From: Burkholderiales bacterium PBB2
GTDB taxonomy: Bacteria; Pseudomonadota; Gammaproteobacteria; Burkholderiales; Burkholderiaceae_C
Direction: 5' to 3'
Length of the DNA stretch: 64,000 bases
Assembly (NCBI GenBank): GCA_002255955.1
Contig: NKIM01000023.1
Location: 1-64,000, forward strand
In this document: one piece after another, positions 44,220 to 52,599 of the stretch
Layout: each line of letters begins with the position of its first letter
Position numbering within the stretch: the stretch's first letter is position 1
Translations under genes and position numbers: made by a program
The notes under the pieces: generated by a model
Database searches by the model: none
Seen by the model: only the letters and a program-made list of their open reading frames with translations
Told to the model about the DNA's origin: nothing

Positions 44220-46970
44220 TCAGGCCGGATTCCCTGTGCTTTGAGGCTTCAGGGAACGGTTCCAGGCAGCCAGCCACAAGGGATGACGATAGCTGCCATC
44301 CGCCAGAATCTGATCGACCAAATCCTTGGCTTCTTGAGAGCGCCCCAGCCGCATCAAGGCGGACGCTCGCAAGCAATGCACGCGGGGATCTTTCGTGGCA
44401 TCCCCTTGAGGTGCGAGGTGGTCCAGAACACCTTGCCAAGTTTGAAGGTTGATCGGTGTGGCTGCCTTTGCGTGCAAGGTCTGCGCTTCCCATGCGTCAC
44501 CCAGCACCAGGCTGGCCTGGGCCAGCACCAGCTGGCTCGAAGCTTCATATCCAGCTTCTTCTGCGCTTCGGCGGGGCGGGTGACGCTGAAGAAATTCCTG
44601 CAGGGCTGCACGGTCCAGGGACTGGCGGCGGTTGTTTCGCGGATCGAGCATTTTCGCGATCAGGTATCTGCCTTGCAGTCGAAGCGCCCATGCGGGCTTG
44701 GCGGGATCTTCCGTCAGCAGTCTTTGCAACTCCTTGCCCAGCTGACTCAACTCCTGGTTGGCCTCTTCATCCTGCCGAATGGCTTGAAGGGTCTCGATCA
44801 GTTGGATGCGTGCAAATGCCAGTCCTTCCAGCAAGTTCAGATTGTCGGTATCGAGTCGACTGAGTGCGCCATAGTTCAGCAAGGCAGATCGAGCGGCATC
44901 CAGGGCAGCCTCGCTACGCCCTGAATTCAAGTGCAAGCGGCTCAGGTTGGTGAGCGTCGTGGCTTGCCGGGCTTCGTTGCTTCGATTGCCACTGCCCACT
45001 GAGGCGTCAGCGAGAGCCTCCATCTTGGTCTGGTGACTTTTGATGCTGGCGTCCAACTTGCCCATGGCTTCCTGGGCCACTGCCAACCATCCGAGTGTGG
45101 TGCCCGATATGGAGCGCAAGCTCGGTCGCTCAGCCATCAATTGCTGCCAAATGACTTGGGCGGCTTCCAATCGGGGCAGTGCCGCTGAAGGCTGACCGGC
45201 CTCCAGCAAGAGGACGCCGAGGTTGTTCTGGGCGTAGCCCAGCTCGACCTGCCAATCGAGCTTGTCAGGCTCCATCCGCACCAACTGCTCGGACAAGGCC
45301 AGGTAGCTCTCGAAATACTGCCGGGCTTCAGCCAGCTTGCCCTCTTGGCGCGCCGCATACCCGACCCAGTACACGCTCTGTCCGTGGTTGAACAGCAGCT
45401 GCGGCGTCTCGGGGGCACGTGCCAACAACTCGGCTGTGCTCTTGGCGGCCTCATTGAAATGGGCCAGGGCCTCGCTCTTGCGGCCGCGCTTGTCGGCGAT
45501 CTCACCCATCAGATGCAGCGCCCGGGCGCGCCGGCCCAGCGAGTCGGCGTCGATGCGCGCAAGCGGCTGGCTAGCGTAGTAGGCCAGCGCTTTCTCGCCC
45601 ACCGCATCGAGCACATCGAGCCGGCCCACCGGGTCCAGCTTCTTGCGCAGATCGCCGAGCATGAACTCGATCAGGCCCTCGGCCTGCGCGCGCTGCTCCT
45701 GCGCTTCCTGGGCTTTCCAGACGGCCGCGCCCGCTCCAGCGGCAATGGCCAGCAGGGCCGTGCAGCTGGCCGCCACAGCCAGGCGGTGGCGGCGGATGAA
45801 TTTGCCGACGATGTAGGCGCGGCGGTCCGGCCGGGCGCTGATCGGTTCGTGCGCCAGCCAGCGCTTGAGGTCCTCGGCCAGCGCGGCGGCGTTGGCATAG
45901 CGCTCGGCCGGCGCCTTCTTGAGCGACTTGGCGACGATGGTGTCGAGGTCGCCGCGCAGCTGGCGCGCCACGCCGCTGGGCACGCGCTCCGACACCTTCT
46001 TGGGCTCGACCTCCACCAGGGTGCGCAGGCGCTCCAGCGGCGTGGTCAGGGCTTCGTCGCGGCCCTCGGTTGGGTGCTGGCCGCTGAGCAAGAGATAGAG
46101 CAGCACGCCCAGGGCATAGACGTCGGTGGCCGTGGTCACCTCGCCACCCTGCACCTGTTCGGGCGCGGCATAACGCGGGGTGTAAGCGCGTCCAGCCACA
46201 CGGGTCAGCTCGGTGGCGGCGCCGGGCGGCGTGGTGTCATCGTCGCCCGCGCGGTGGAGCAGCTTGGCGATGCCAAAGTCCAGCAGCTTCACCTCGCCAG
46301 CCGCCGTCACCAGGATGTTGGAGGGCTTGAGGTCTCGGTGCAGGATCAGGCGGGTGTGGGCATGGGCCACGGCGGCCAGCACGTCGAGGAACAGGCGCAC
46401 CCGGGCCTCGCAGTCGAGGCCGCGTTCGACGCAAAAGCGGTCCAGGGGCAGGCCGTCGATGTACTCCAGCACCAGATAGGGCTGCTGGTGTTCAGGCGCC
46501 ACGCCGGCATCGATCAGGCGGGCAATGTGTGGATGGGTCAGGCGGGCCAGGATCTGGCCCTCGCGGGCAAAGCGGCCGGCGTCGCCGCGGCCCAGCAGGC
46601 CGGTGTTCAGAAACTTGATCGCCACCTGGCCTTCGAAGCGGCCGTCGGTGCGGCGCGCCAGCCAGACCGTGCCCATGCCGCCCTGGCCGATTTCGCGCTC
46701 CAGGGTGTAGGCGCCCACGGTCTGGCCGGCCTGGTTGTGGGCGCTGGCGGCCTCAGCCACGCTGAGGGCCGGGCTGGCGAGAAAGTCCTCGGCCTCCAGC
46801 GCCTCTTGCCGGCGCAGCAACTCGGCCAGGTCCTCGATCAGGTCGGGGCTCAGTTCGGCTTGTTGGTGCAGGGCTTGCAGGCGGGCGGGGCGCTGCTCGG
46901 GCGCCAGGTCCAGCAGTTCATCGAGCAGGGGGCTCAGGCGGGCCCAGCGGGCTTTGTCGATCTCGGCCAT
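44220..46970 (-). CDS. serine/threonine protein kinase with helical/TPR-like C-terminal region
   Basis: A 916-residue kinase. A helical N-terminal segment (about 1-75) is followed by a Hanks-type kinase domain (about 87-375) with GQGGMGTVW, Lys119 in VAIKF, HRDLKPSN (Asp213), DFG (Asp231) and YAAPEQ. One membrane helix lies at about 397-418. The outer region to the end is helical and TPR-like, as in stress or assembly sensors. The catalytic residues are all present. The gene begins 4 bases after an ECF sigma factor gene, so the two are cotranscribed. By analogy with ECF sigma factors of the EcfP type, the kinase probably activates the sigma factor by phosphorylation. The last 900 bases are less GC-rich than the kinase part. 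Confidence 0.92.
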   Translation of the reverse strand: MAEIDKARWARLSPLLDELLDLAPEQRPARLQALHQQAELSPDLIEDLAELLRRQEALEAEDFLASPALSVAEAASAHNQAGQTVGAYTLEREIGQGGMGTVWLARRTDGRFEGQVAIKFLNTGLLGRGDAGRFAREGQILARLTHPHIARLIDAGVAPEHQQPYLVLEYIDGLPLDRFCVERGLDCEARVRLFLDVLAAVAHAHTRLILHRDLKPSNILVTAAGEVKLLDFGIAKLLHRAGDDDTTPPGAATELTRVAGRAYTPRYAAPEQVQGGEVTTATDVYALGVLLYLLLSGQHPTEGRDEALTTPLERLRTLVEVEPKKVSERVPSGVARQLRGDLDTIVAKSLKKAPAERYANAAALAEDLKRWLAHEPISARPDRRAYIVGKFIRRHRLAVAASCTALLAIAAGAGAAVWKAQEAQEQRAQAEGLIEFMLGDLRKKLDPVGRLDVLDAVGEKALAYYASQPLARIDADSLGRRARALHLMGEIADKRGRKSEALAHFNEAAKSTAELLARAPETPQLLFNHGQSVYWVGYAARQEGKLAEARQYFESYLALSEQLVRMEPDKLDWQVELGYAQNNLGVLLLEAGQPSAALPRLEAAQVIWQQLMAERPSLRSISGTTLGWLAVAQEAMGKLDASIKSHQTKMEALADASVGSGNRSNEARQATTLTNLSRLHLNSGRSEAALDAARSALLNYGALSRLDTDNLNLLEGLAFARIQLIETLQAIRQDEEANQELSQLGKELQRLLTEDPAKPAWALRLQGRYLIAKMLDPRNNRRQSLDRAALQEFLQRHPPRRSAEEAGYEASSQLVLAQASLVLGDAWEAQTLHAKAATPINLQTWQGVLDHLAPQGDATKDPRVHCLRASALMRLGRSQEAKDLVDQILADGSYRHPLWLAAWNRSLKPQSTGNPA

Positions 46971-46974
46971 CCGT

Positions 46975-47529
46975 TCAGCTCAAGGAGAGGGACAGGAACA
47001 GCCGGGCTTTCTGCCAATCGCGCTGCACGGTGCGCTCGGTCACGCCCAGGCTCTCGGCGATCTCGCTCTCCAGCAGGCCGCCGAAGTAGCGCATCTCCAC
47101 CACCTGGGCCAGGCGCGGCTCCAGCGCGGCCAGCTCTTCCAACGCCTCGTGCACACGCAGGATCTGCTCATCGCCCTGGGGCGGCAGATTGGCCACGGCC
47201 GTGTTCAGGGTCAGCTGCTCCAAGCCGCCGCCATGGCGCTCGGCCTGGCGGCGCCGCACCAGGTCGATGACGATGCTGTGCATCACCTTGGCGGCATAGG
47301 CCAGGAAATGCTTGCGGTCGGGGAAGTCGAGCTGGCCGCTGGCCTGCAGACGCAGATAGCTCTCATGCACCAGGCCCGTGGGGTCGAGCAGGGTCAGGTG
47401 GCCGGCCTGTTGCAGGCGGCGTCGGGCCAGACGCTGCAGGTCGGCGTAGAGCAAGGCCATCACCTGGTCGGTGGCCTGGCGGTCGCCGTTCTGGGCGGCA
47501 CGCAGCAGTAGGGTGATGTTGTCGCTCAT
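46975..47529 (-). CDS. ECF sigma factor, probably activated by the adjacent kinase
   Basis: A 184-residue extracytoplasmic-function sigma factor of the family often named Sig-70_X6. Region 2 (about 10-95) has LARRRLQQAGHLTLL, DPTGLVHESYLRL and MHSIVIDLVRRR. Region 4 (about 120-180) has VEMRYFGGLLESEIAESLGV followed by TERTVQRDWQKARLFL, the DNA-binding helix-turn-helix. At the place where ordinary ECF factors have the acidic DAED motif, this one has DPTG, with Thr51 at an acidic position. No anti-sigma gene is next to it; a Ser/Thr kinase gene starts 4 bases after its stop. This fits control by phosphorylation rather than by an anti-sigma factor. Confidence 0.92.
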   Translation of the reverse strand: MSDNITLLLRAAQNGDRQATDQVMALLYADLQRLARRRLQQAGHLTLLDPTGLVHESYLRLQASGQLDFPDRKHFLAYAAKVMHSIVIDLVRRRQAERHGGGLEQLTLNTAVANLPPQGDEQILRVHEALEELAALEPRLAQVVEMRYFGGLLESEIAESLGVTERTVQRDWQKARLFLSLSLS

Positions 47530-47774
47530 GGTTCGGGCTGGGCAAAGCACTCTAGCAGCCGGCCATGAATATTTTTTCGAGAGGCATGTCGGGTTTGTCC
47601 TGCGGCTCGCGTTTTATCCAAAGAGGACGCGGCAATGGCGGCCAGCAGGGAGGCCCGAAAAGGGGTTGTCTGCCGCTGTCGTGTCTTCACCCGCTGCTGC
47701 CTGTGCGCACCGCGGCCCTTCTGTCAGGGGTGCGGCGCGGCTGGCCTGTGGCCCACGTACAAGACATCGACGCT

Positions 47775-48410
47775 GTGAACCACACATCCATGCCGGCCCC
47801 GGGGAGCCGAACCCTTTTGTCTTCCACCATCCAACCCAAGCATCAATCGGCACTGTCGGCCGCCTCGCCCTTGAGCCGGCGGCGCAGCCTGGAGCCGCAG
47901 CCGATCGAGATCGTGCCGGACATGCTGAGCCTGGCCGGCCTGCTCAACCGCGAGCTGGGTGCGGCGCGGCGCTACGGCACGCGGCCGGCGGTGCTGCTGC
48001 TGCAGGTGGAGGTGCGGCCCGAGGCCGGTGGCCTGGCGCCGCTGCCGGCCCAGCAGGAGGAATTGATTGACACCCTGGGCGCCCGCCTGCGCTGCCGGGT
48101 GCGCAGCCACGATGTGGTGGCGCGGGTGGGGCGCTCGCGCTACGCCGTGGTACTGCAGAACATGGCGCGCGCGCCACTGCCGGCGGTGCAGGCGCGCTTG
48201 CAGCGGGCGTTGGGCGGGCCGTATGAGCTGCAGTCGCAGCTCTTGTTTGCCAGCCTGCGCATGGGCGCCGCCCTGTGTGGCCCCCATCGCTGCAGCGGCC
48301 TGGAGCTGTGCCAAAGCGCCGAGCTGGCCATGGAGCAAGCGGCGCCCGACGCCCTGCCGGCCCCGGCCGAAGAGCGCCGCCGCCGCGAGGACGCCGCCCC
48401 GTCCACCTGA
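47775..48410 (+). CDS. degenerate GGDEF-like protein
   Basis: A protein of about 211 residues, using the GTG at 47775; the ATG at 47790 is equally possible. From about residue 48 it follows the layout of a GGDEF domain: DMLSLAGLLNRELGAARRYG, ALRCRV-like helix, RSHDVVARVGRSRYAVVL and the final helix region. The signature GGDEF is replaced by GRSRY, so it cannot be a diguanylate cyclase. It may bind nucleotide or act by protein contact. The large propeller kinase gene follows on the same strand after about 130 bases. The last 20 residues are charged and look disordered. Confidence 0.65.
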   Translation: MNHTSMPAPGSRTLLSSTIQPKHQSALSAASPLSRRRSLEPQPIEIVPDMLSLAGLLNRELGAARRYGTRPAVLLLQVEVRPEAGGLAPLPAQQEELIDTLGARLRCRVRSHDVVARVGRSRYAVVLQNMARAPLPAVQARLQRALGGPYELQSQLLFASLRMGAALCGPHRCSGLELCQSAELAMEQAAPDALPAPAEERRRREDAAPST

Positions 48411-48542
48411 GTGCCCGGCATTGCGCCCACGCCCGCGCTGCTGTTTGTGCACCGGGCGCGACACTTTTTTGCATGCGTTTTGGCGAGCCGCAGGTTAGGC
48501 TGGCGGCCGATGGGGCTGTGCCCCGAATGGAACGCGTCGCCG

Positions 48543-51500
48543 ATGCCGATCCCCCGCGCTTGCTCCCGCTCTAGCCTCAGCCGCCGCGTCGCTTGGCCCT
48601 GGGGTTGGCTGACCGGCTGGCTGCTGCTGGGCTTGGCCCTGTGGGTGCCAGGTCTTGCCCTGGCGGCCTCCCTGCACGGCTTGCGCTTCAGCCAGCTGGG
48701 CACCGAGGACGGCCTGCCCGGCTCGGCCGCCACCACCTTGCTGCAGGACCGGCGCGGTCTGGTCTGGATCGGTTCGGGCAATGGCCTGGCGCGCTACGAC
48801 GGGCGGCACTTCAAGATCTGGGGCGCCGACCCTGAACAGAGCGACATGCTGCGCCACGGCATGATCTACAGCCTGCTCGAAGACGCCGAGAACCGAGTCA
48901 TGTGGGTGGGCACGCGCACCGGCCTGGACCGCATCGACCTGCGCGACGACTCGCTGCGCCGCATCGACATGCCCGAGGGCCTGGCCCTGCAGGACCGTGC
49001 CGTGGTCGGCCTGGCGCCGGCCGGGCCGGGCCGGCTGTGGCTGGTGATGCCGCGTGGGCTCTATCTTTTCGACATCGCCGGCGCCCGTTTCAGCCGCTGG
49101 GAGAACGCGGCTTGGGCCGAACGGGCCCGCGACGCCCAGCTGCGCGGCCTGCTGCCCGATGGCCAGGGCGGCTTGTGGCTGATGCAGGGCTCGCGGGTGG
49201 GCCATATCGACCGCGAGGGCCGGCTGCGCCAGCAGCTCGACACCTTGCAGGGCAGCCCACCCGGCCAGTTCAGCCCGGTGGAATCGCCGGCGCGCAGCCT
49301 GGCTTTCGATGCCGAGGGGCGGCTCTGGGTGGGCCTGGCCGCGGGAGTCCAGATCTGGCGCATCCCACCGGATGGGGTGTCGCCTCCGCAACCCGACCCG
49401 CTGGCCGCGCGCCTGCAACTGCCGCGCGGGGTGGTGCATGCGCTGCTGCGCGATCAGGACGGTGCCATGTGGCTGGGCTCGGGGCGCGCGCCCGGGCTGC
49501 ATCGCTGGCAGCCCGGCGCGAACCAGCTGCAGTCTTTTTCCAACCTGCCCGGGGTGCCCAGCAGCCTGGCCGGCAACTCCATCGCCTCGCTGATGCAGGA
49601 CCGCAGCGGCACGCTCTGGGTGGGCACTTGGGGCTATGGCATCAGCCTGACTGATCTGGCCGCACGCGGTTTCACGAGTTATTTGCAAGTGCCCGGTGAC
49701 GAGCGCAGCCTGTCCAACAACGCCGTGATGTCCATGCTGCAGGACGGGCCCGAGCATGTCTGGCTGGGCACCTACGGCGGCGGCCTGAACCGTCTGCACC
49801 TGCCCAGCGGCGATGTCGAGCGCATCCCGCCTCAGGCCCTGCCGCTCAGCCACGTCAAGGCCTTGCTGCCCGGAGCGCCGGACCGGCCGGACCAGATTTG
49901 GGCCGGCGGTGACGGCGGCTTGGTGATTTACGAGCCGCGGCGTGGCCGCAGCCAGGCCTTGACGCTGGAAAACACCACGCCAGCCGGCGCCTCGATCAGC
50001 GCCTTGCTGCGCGACCGCAGCGGCCAGGTCTGGGCCGGCAGCGCGGCCGGCCTGCACCGCTTCAGCCCGGACCTGAAGCACCGCGTGTTCCGCAGCGCGA
50101 GCGGCCAGGCCGGCAGCCTCAGCCACGATGTGGTGGACAGCCTGCTCGAGGACCGCGAGGGCCGCATCTGGATCGGCAGCAAGGGTGGCCTGCAGCTCTG
50201 GGACCCGCAGAGCGACAGCTTCAGCCAGCCGGTGCGCGCCAATGCCGACATGCCGGCACCGGGCCGCCTGCCCATCTTCGGCATGCGCGAGGATGCGCAG
50301 GGCCGCATCTGGCTGGCCACCGAGCAAGGCCTCTATCAACTGCTGGCCACGGCCCAGGGCTGGGAGCTGAAATCCTGGCGCCAGGTGCCGGGCATGCCGG
50401 CGGGTGAGTTCAGTGCCATCCAGGACGCCTTCAACGGCGAGATCTGGCTCAGCAGCGAGCATGGCCTGACGCGCTTCCAGCCCGACCGTCGCCAGGCGCG
50501 CTTCTACCCCGGGCGCAGCCGTTTCGGCGGCGGCTTCTCGTTTGCTGCGGCGGGGCGCGGGCCTGATGGCAGCTTGTATTTCGGTGGCCCGGGTCTTTTG
50601 CGTTTCCAGCCCGAGGCCTTGCGCGACAACCCGACGCCGCCGGCCGTGGTGCTCAGCGATCTGCTGGTGTTGAACCGCTCGCTGCGCCCGGACGCACAAG
50701 CCCAGAGCCTGCCGCGCGAGGGCGAGGACGCACCGCCGCGCCTGGCCGACCTGGGCATCCCGGGGCCGCTGCACCAGGCCAGCCGGGTGCGGCTGACGCA
50801 CCGCGAGACCATGGTCAGCTTCGAGCTGGCGGCGCTGCAGTTCCACAACCGCCAGCAGAACCGCTATGCCTGGCGGTTGGAAGGCTTCGACCGCGACTGG
50901 ATCTACGGCATTGGCGATCTGGGCCTGGCGGCCTACACCAATCTGGACCCCGGCCGCTACCGCCTGCTGGCGCGTGCCGCCAACCCGGACGGCGTGTGGA
51001 GCGAGGACCACACGGTGCTGGAGCTGGAGGTGCTGCCACCGTTCTGGCGCAGCTGGTGGTGGCGTGGCGGTGTGGCGGCCTTGCTGCTGCTGGCGTTGGC
51101 GGCCACCTACCGCTTGCGCGTGCGGGTGCTGCACCAGACGCGGCTGCGCCTGAGCGAGCTGGTGGACCGCCGCACGCATGAGCTGCTCGAGCAGCAGCAG
51201 CAGCTGGCGCGCGAGAAGCAAAGCGCCGAGGCGCAGCGCGAGGTGGCCGAGAAGGCGCGACGCGACATCGCCCTGCTCAGCGAGATCGGCCGCCAGATCA
51301 CCGCCTCGCTCGATGTCGGCGCCATCCAGCAGACCCTGTACCGCCATGTCAACGAGCTGGTCGATTGCAGCGTCTTCGGCCTCGGCCTGGTGGACTGGCA
51401 GGCGCGCGTGGTCACTTTTGACTTCGTCATGCAGCAGGGCCAGCCCTTCCAGAGCTACCAGCGCCGCCTGGATGAACCGGGGCAGCCGGCGGCCGACTGC

Positions 51501-52577
51501 GTCTTGCAGGCGCGCGAGCTGAACTTCGGCCAGCTGGCCCATGATGCGCGCGTGCTGCGCTCGGACGGGCGCACGGTCGAGCGTGTGCTGCTGCAGAACG
51601 GCGAGGCGCCGCAGCCGGCGCTCTCGGGGCTCTACATCCCGATGATGCGCCAGGGTGAGGTGATGGGCGTGATCAGCGTGCTCAGCCCGCGGGCCGATGC
51701 CTTCGGGCCGGCCGATCAGGACATCCTGCGCACCCTGGGCGCCTACGCTGCGGTGGCGTTGGACAATGCCGAGGCCTACCGCCGCCTCAAGATCACGCAG
51801 AACCAGCTGGTCGAGCAGGAGAAGCTGGCGGCCCTGGGCTCGCTGGTGGCCGGCGTGGCCCATGAGCTGAACACCCCCATCGGCAACAGCCTCCTGATGG
51901 CCAGCACCTTGAGCGACAACAGCCGGCGCTTCTTGCAGCAGGTGCAGGGCGGTGCGCTGCGCCGCTCGGAGCTGGAGCGCTTTTGCCAGGCGGCCGAAGA
52001 GTCCAGCCAGCTGCTGGTGAAAAGCCTGGGCCAGGCGGCCAGCCTGGTCACCAGCTTCAAGCAGATCGCGGTGGATCAGACCTCGGACCAGCGCCGCGTC
52101 TTCGACCTCGCCACCCTGTGCCGCGAGGTGGCCCTGACCCTGGGCAACCGCCTGCGCCGCGAGGAACATGAGCTGCGCCTGGAGGTGCCCGAGGGCCTGC
52201 GGCTGGACAGCTTCCCCGGCCCGCTGGGCCAGGTGCTGACCAACCTCATCATCAATGCCATGGTCCACGGCCTGGAAGGGCGCAAGGGCGGGCTGATGCA
52301 GCTCTCGGCCGAGCGGCTCGATGGCGAGCGCCTGCGCCTGCGCTTCAGCGACAACGGCCGCGGCATCTCGGCCGACAACCTGGGCCGCATCTTCGACCCC
52401 TTCTTCACCACCCGCCTGGGCCAGGGCGGCAGCGGCCTGGGCCTGCACATCAGCTACAACATCGTCACCGCCACCCTGGGCGGCAGCATCACGGCCAGCA
52501 GCAGCCCGGGCGAGGGCGCGCAGTTCGAGATCGTCATTCCCTGGGTCGCGCCGCGAGGCCCGGGCCAGATCGACTAA
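48543..52577 (+). CDS. sensor histidine kinase with two-component regulator propellers, Y_Y_Y and GAF domains
   Basis: A 1344-residue sensor. A signal/anchor segment (about 15-42) leads into a periplasmic region with about fourteen propeller motifs of the type GLVWIGSGNGLARYDG, GTLWVGTWGYG and GRIWIGSKGGL, which fits two seven-bladed propellers (about 45-715). A Y_Y_Y domain (about 755-840) ends FWRSWWW. One membrane helix, a coiled coil and a GAF domain (about 910-1075, LLSEIGRQITASLDVG) follow. The kinase has His1107 in GVAHELNTPIGN, the N-box INAMVHG, and DNGRGISADN and GGSGLGLHI. No receiver or DNA-binding domain is fused, so a separate regulator is needed, and none is adjacent. Similar propeller sensors detect polysaccharides. 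Confidence 0.92.
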   Translation: MPIPRACSRSSLSRRVAWPWGWLTGWLLLGLALWVPGLALAASLHGLRFSQLGTEDGLPGSAATTLLQDRRGLVWIGSGNGLARYDGRHFKIWGADPEQSDMLRHGMIYSLLEDAENRVMWVGTRTGLDRIDLRDDSLRRIDMPEGLALQDRAVVGLAPAGPGRLWLVMPRGLYLFDIAGARFSRWENAAWAERARDAQLRGLLPDGQGGLWLMQGSRVGHIDREGRLRQQLDTLQGSPPGQFSPVESPARSLAFDAEGRLWVGLAAGVQIWRIPPDGVSPPQPDPLAARLQLPRGVVHALLRDQDGAMWLGSGRAPGLHRWQPGANQLQSFSNLPGVPSSLAGNSIASLMQDRSGTLWVGTWGYGISLTDLAARGFTSYLQVPGDERSLSNNAVMSMLQDGPEHVWLGTYGGGLNRLHLPSGDVERIPPQALPLSHVKALLPGAPDRPDQIWAGGDGGLVIYEPRRGRSQALTLENTTPAGASISALLRDRSGQVWAGSAAGLHRFSPDLKHRVFRSASGQAGSLSHDVVDSLLEDREGRIWIGSKGGLQLWDPQSDSFSQPVRANADMPAPGRLPIFGMREDAQGRIWLATEQGLYQLLATAQGWELKSWRQVPGMPAGEFSAIQDAFNGEIWLSSEHGLTRFQPDRRQARFYPGRSRFGGGFSFAAAGRGPDGSLYFGGPGLLRFQPEALRDNPTPPAVVLSDLLVLNRSLRPDAQAQSLPREGEDAPPRLADLGIPGPLHQASRVRLTHRETMVSFELAALQFHNRQQNRYAWRLEGFDRDWIYGIGDLGLAAYTNLDPGRYRLLARAANPDGVWSEDHTVLELEVLPPFWRSWWWRGGVAALLLLALAATYRLRVRVLHQTRLRLSELVDRRTHELLEQQQQLAREKQSAEAQREVAEKARRDIALLSEIGRQITASLDVGAIQQTLYRHVNELVDCSVFGLGLVDWQARVVTFDFVMQQGQPFQSYQRRLDEPGQPAADCVLQARELNFGQLAHDARVLRSDGRTVERVLLQNGEAPQPALSGLYIPMMRQGEVMGVISVLSPRADAFGPADQDILRTLGAYAAVALDNAEAYRRLKITQNQLVEQEKLAALGSLVAGVAHELNTPIGNSLLMASTLSDNSRRFLQQVQGGALRRSELERFCQAAEESSQLLVKSLGQAASLVTSFKQIAVDQTSDQRRVFDLATLCREVALTLGNRLRREEHELRLEVPEGLRLDSFPGPLGQVLTNLIINAMVHGLEGRKGGLMQLSAERLDGERLRLRFSDNGRGISADNLGRIFDPFFTTRLGQGGSGLGLHISYNIVTATLGGSITASSSPGEGAQFEIVIPWVAPRGPGQID

Positions 52578-52599
52578 GCTGGCGGGCCCTGGAGTACCT

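Noticed and set aside
47565-47774. Longer start of the GGDEF-like protein at 47565
   Set aside because: The added residues are cysteine-, arginine- and glycine-rich with no fold, and the ATG has no ribosome-binding site.
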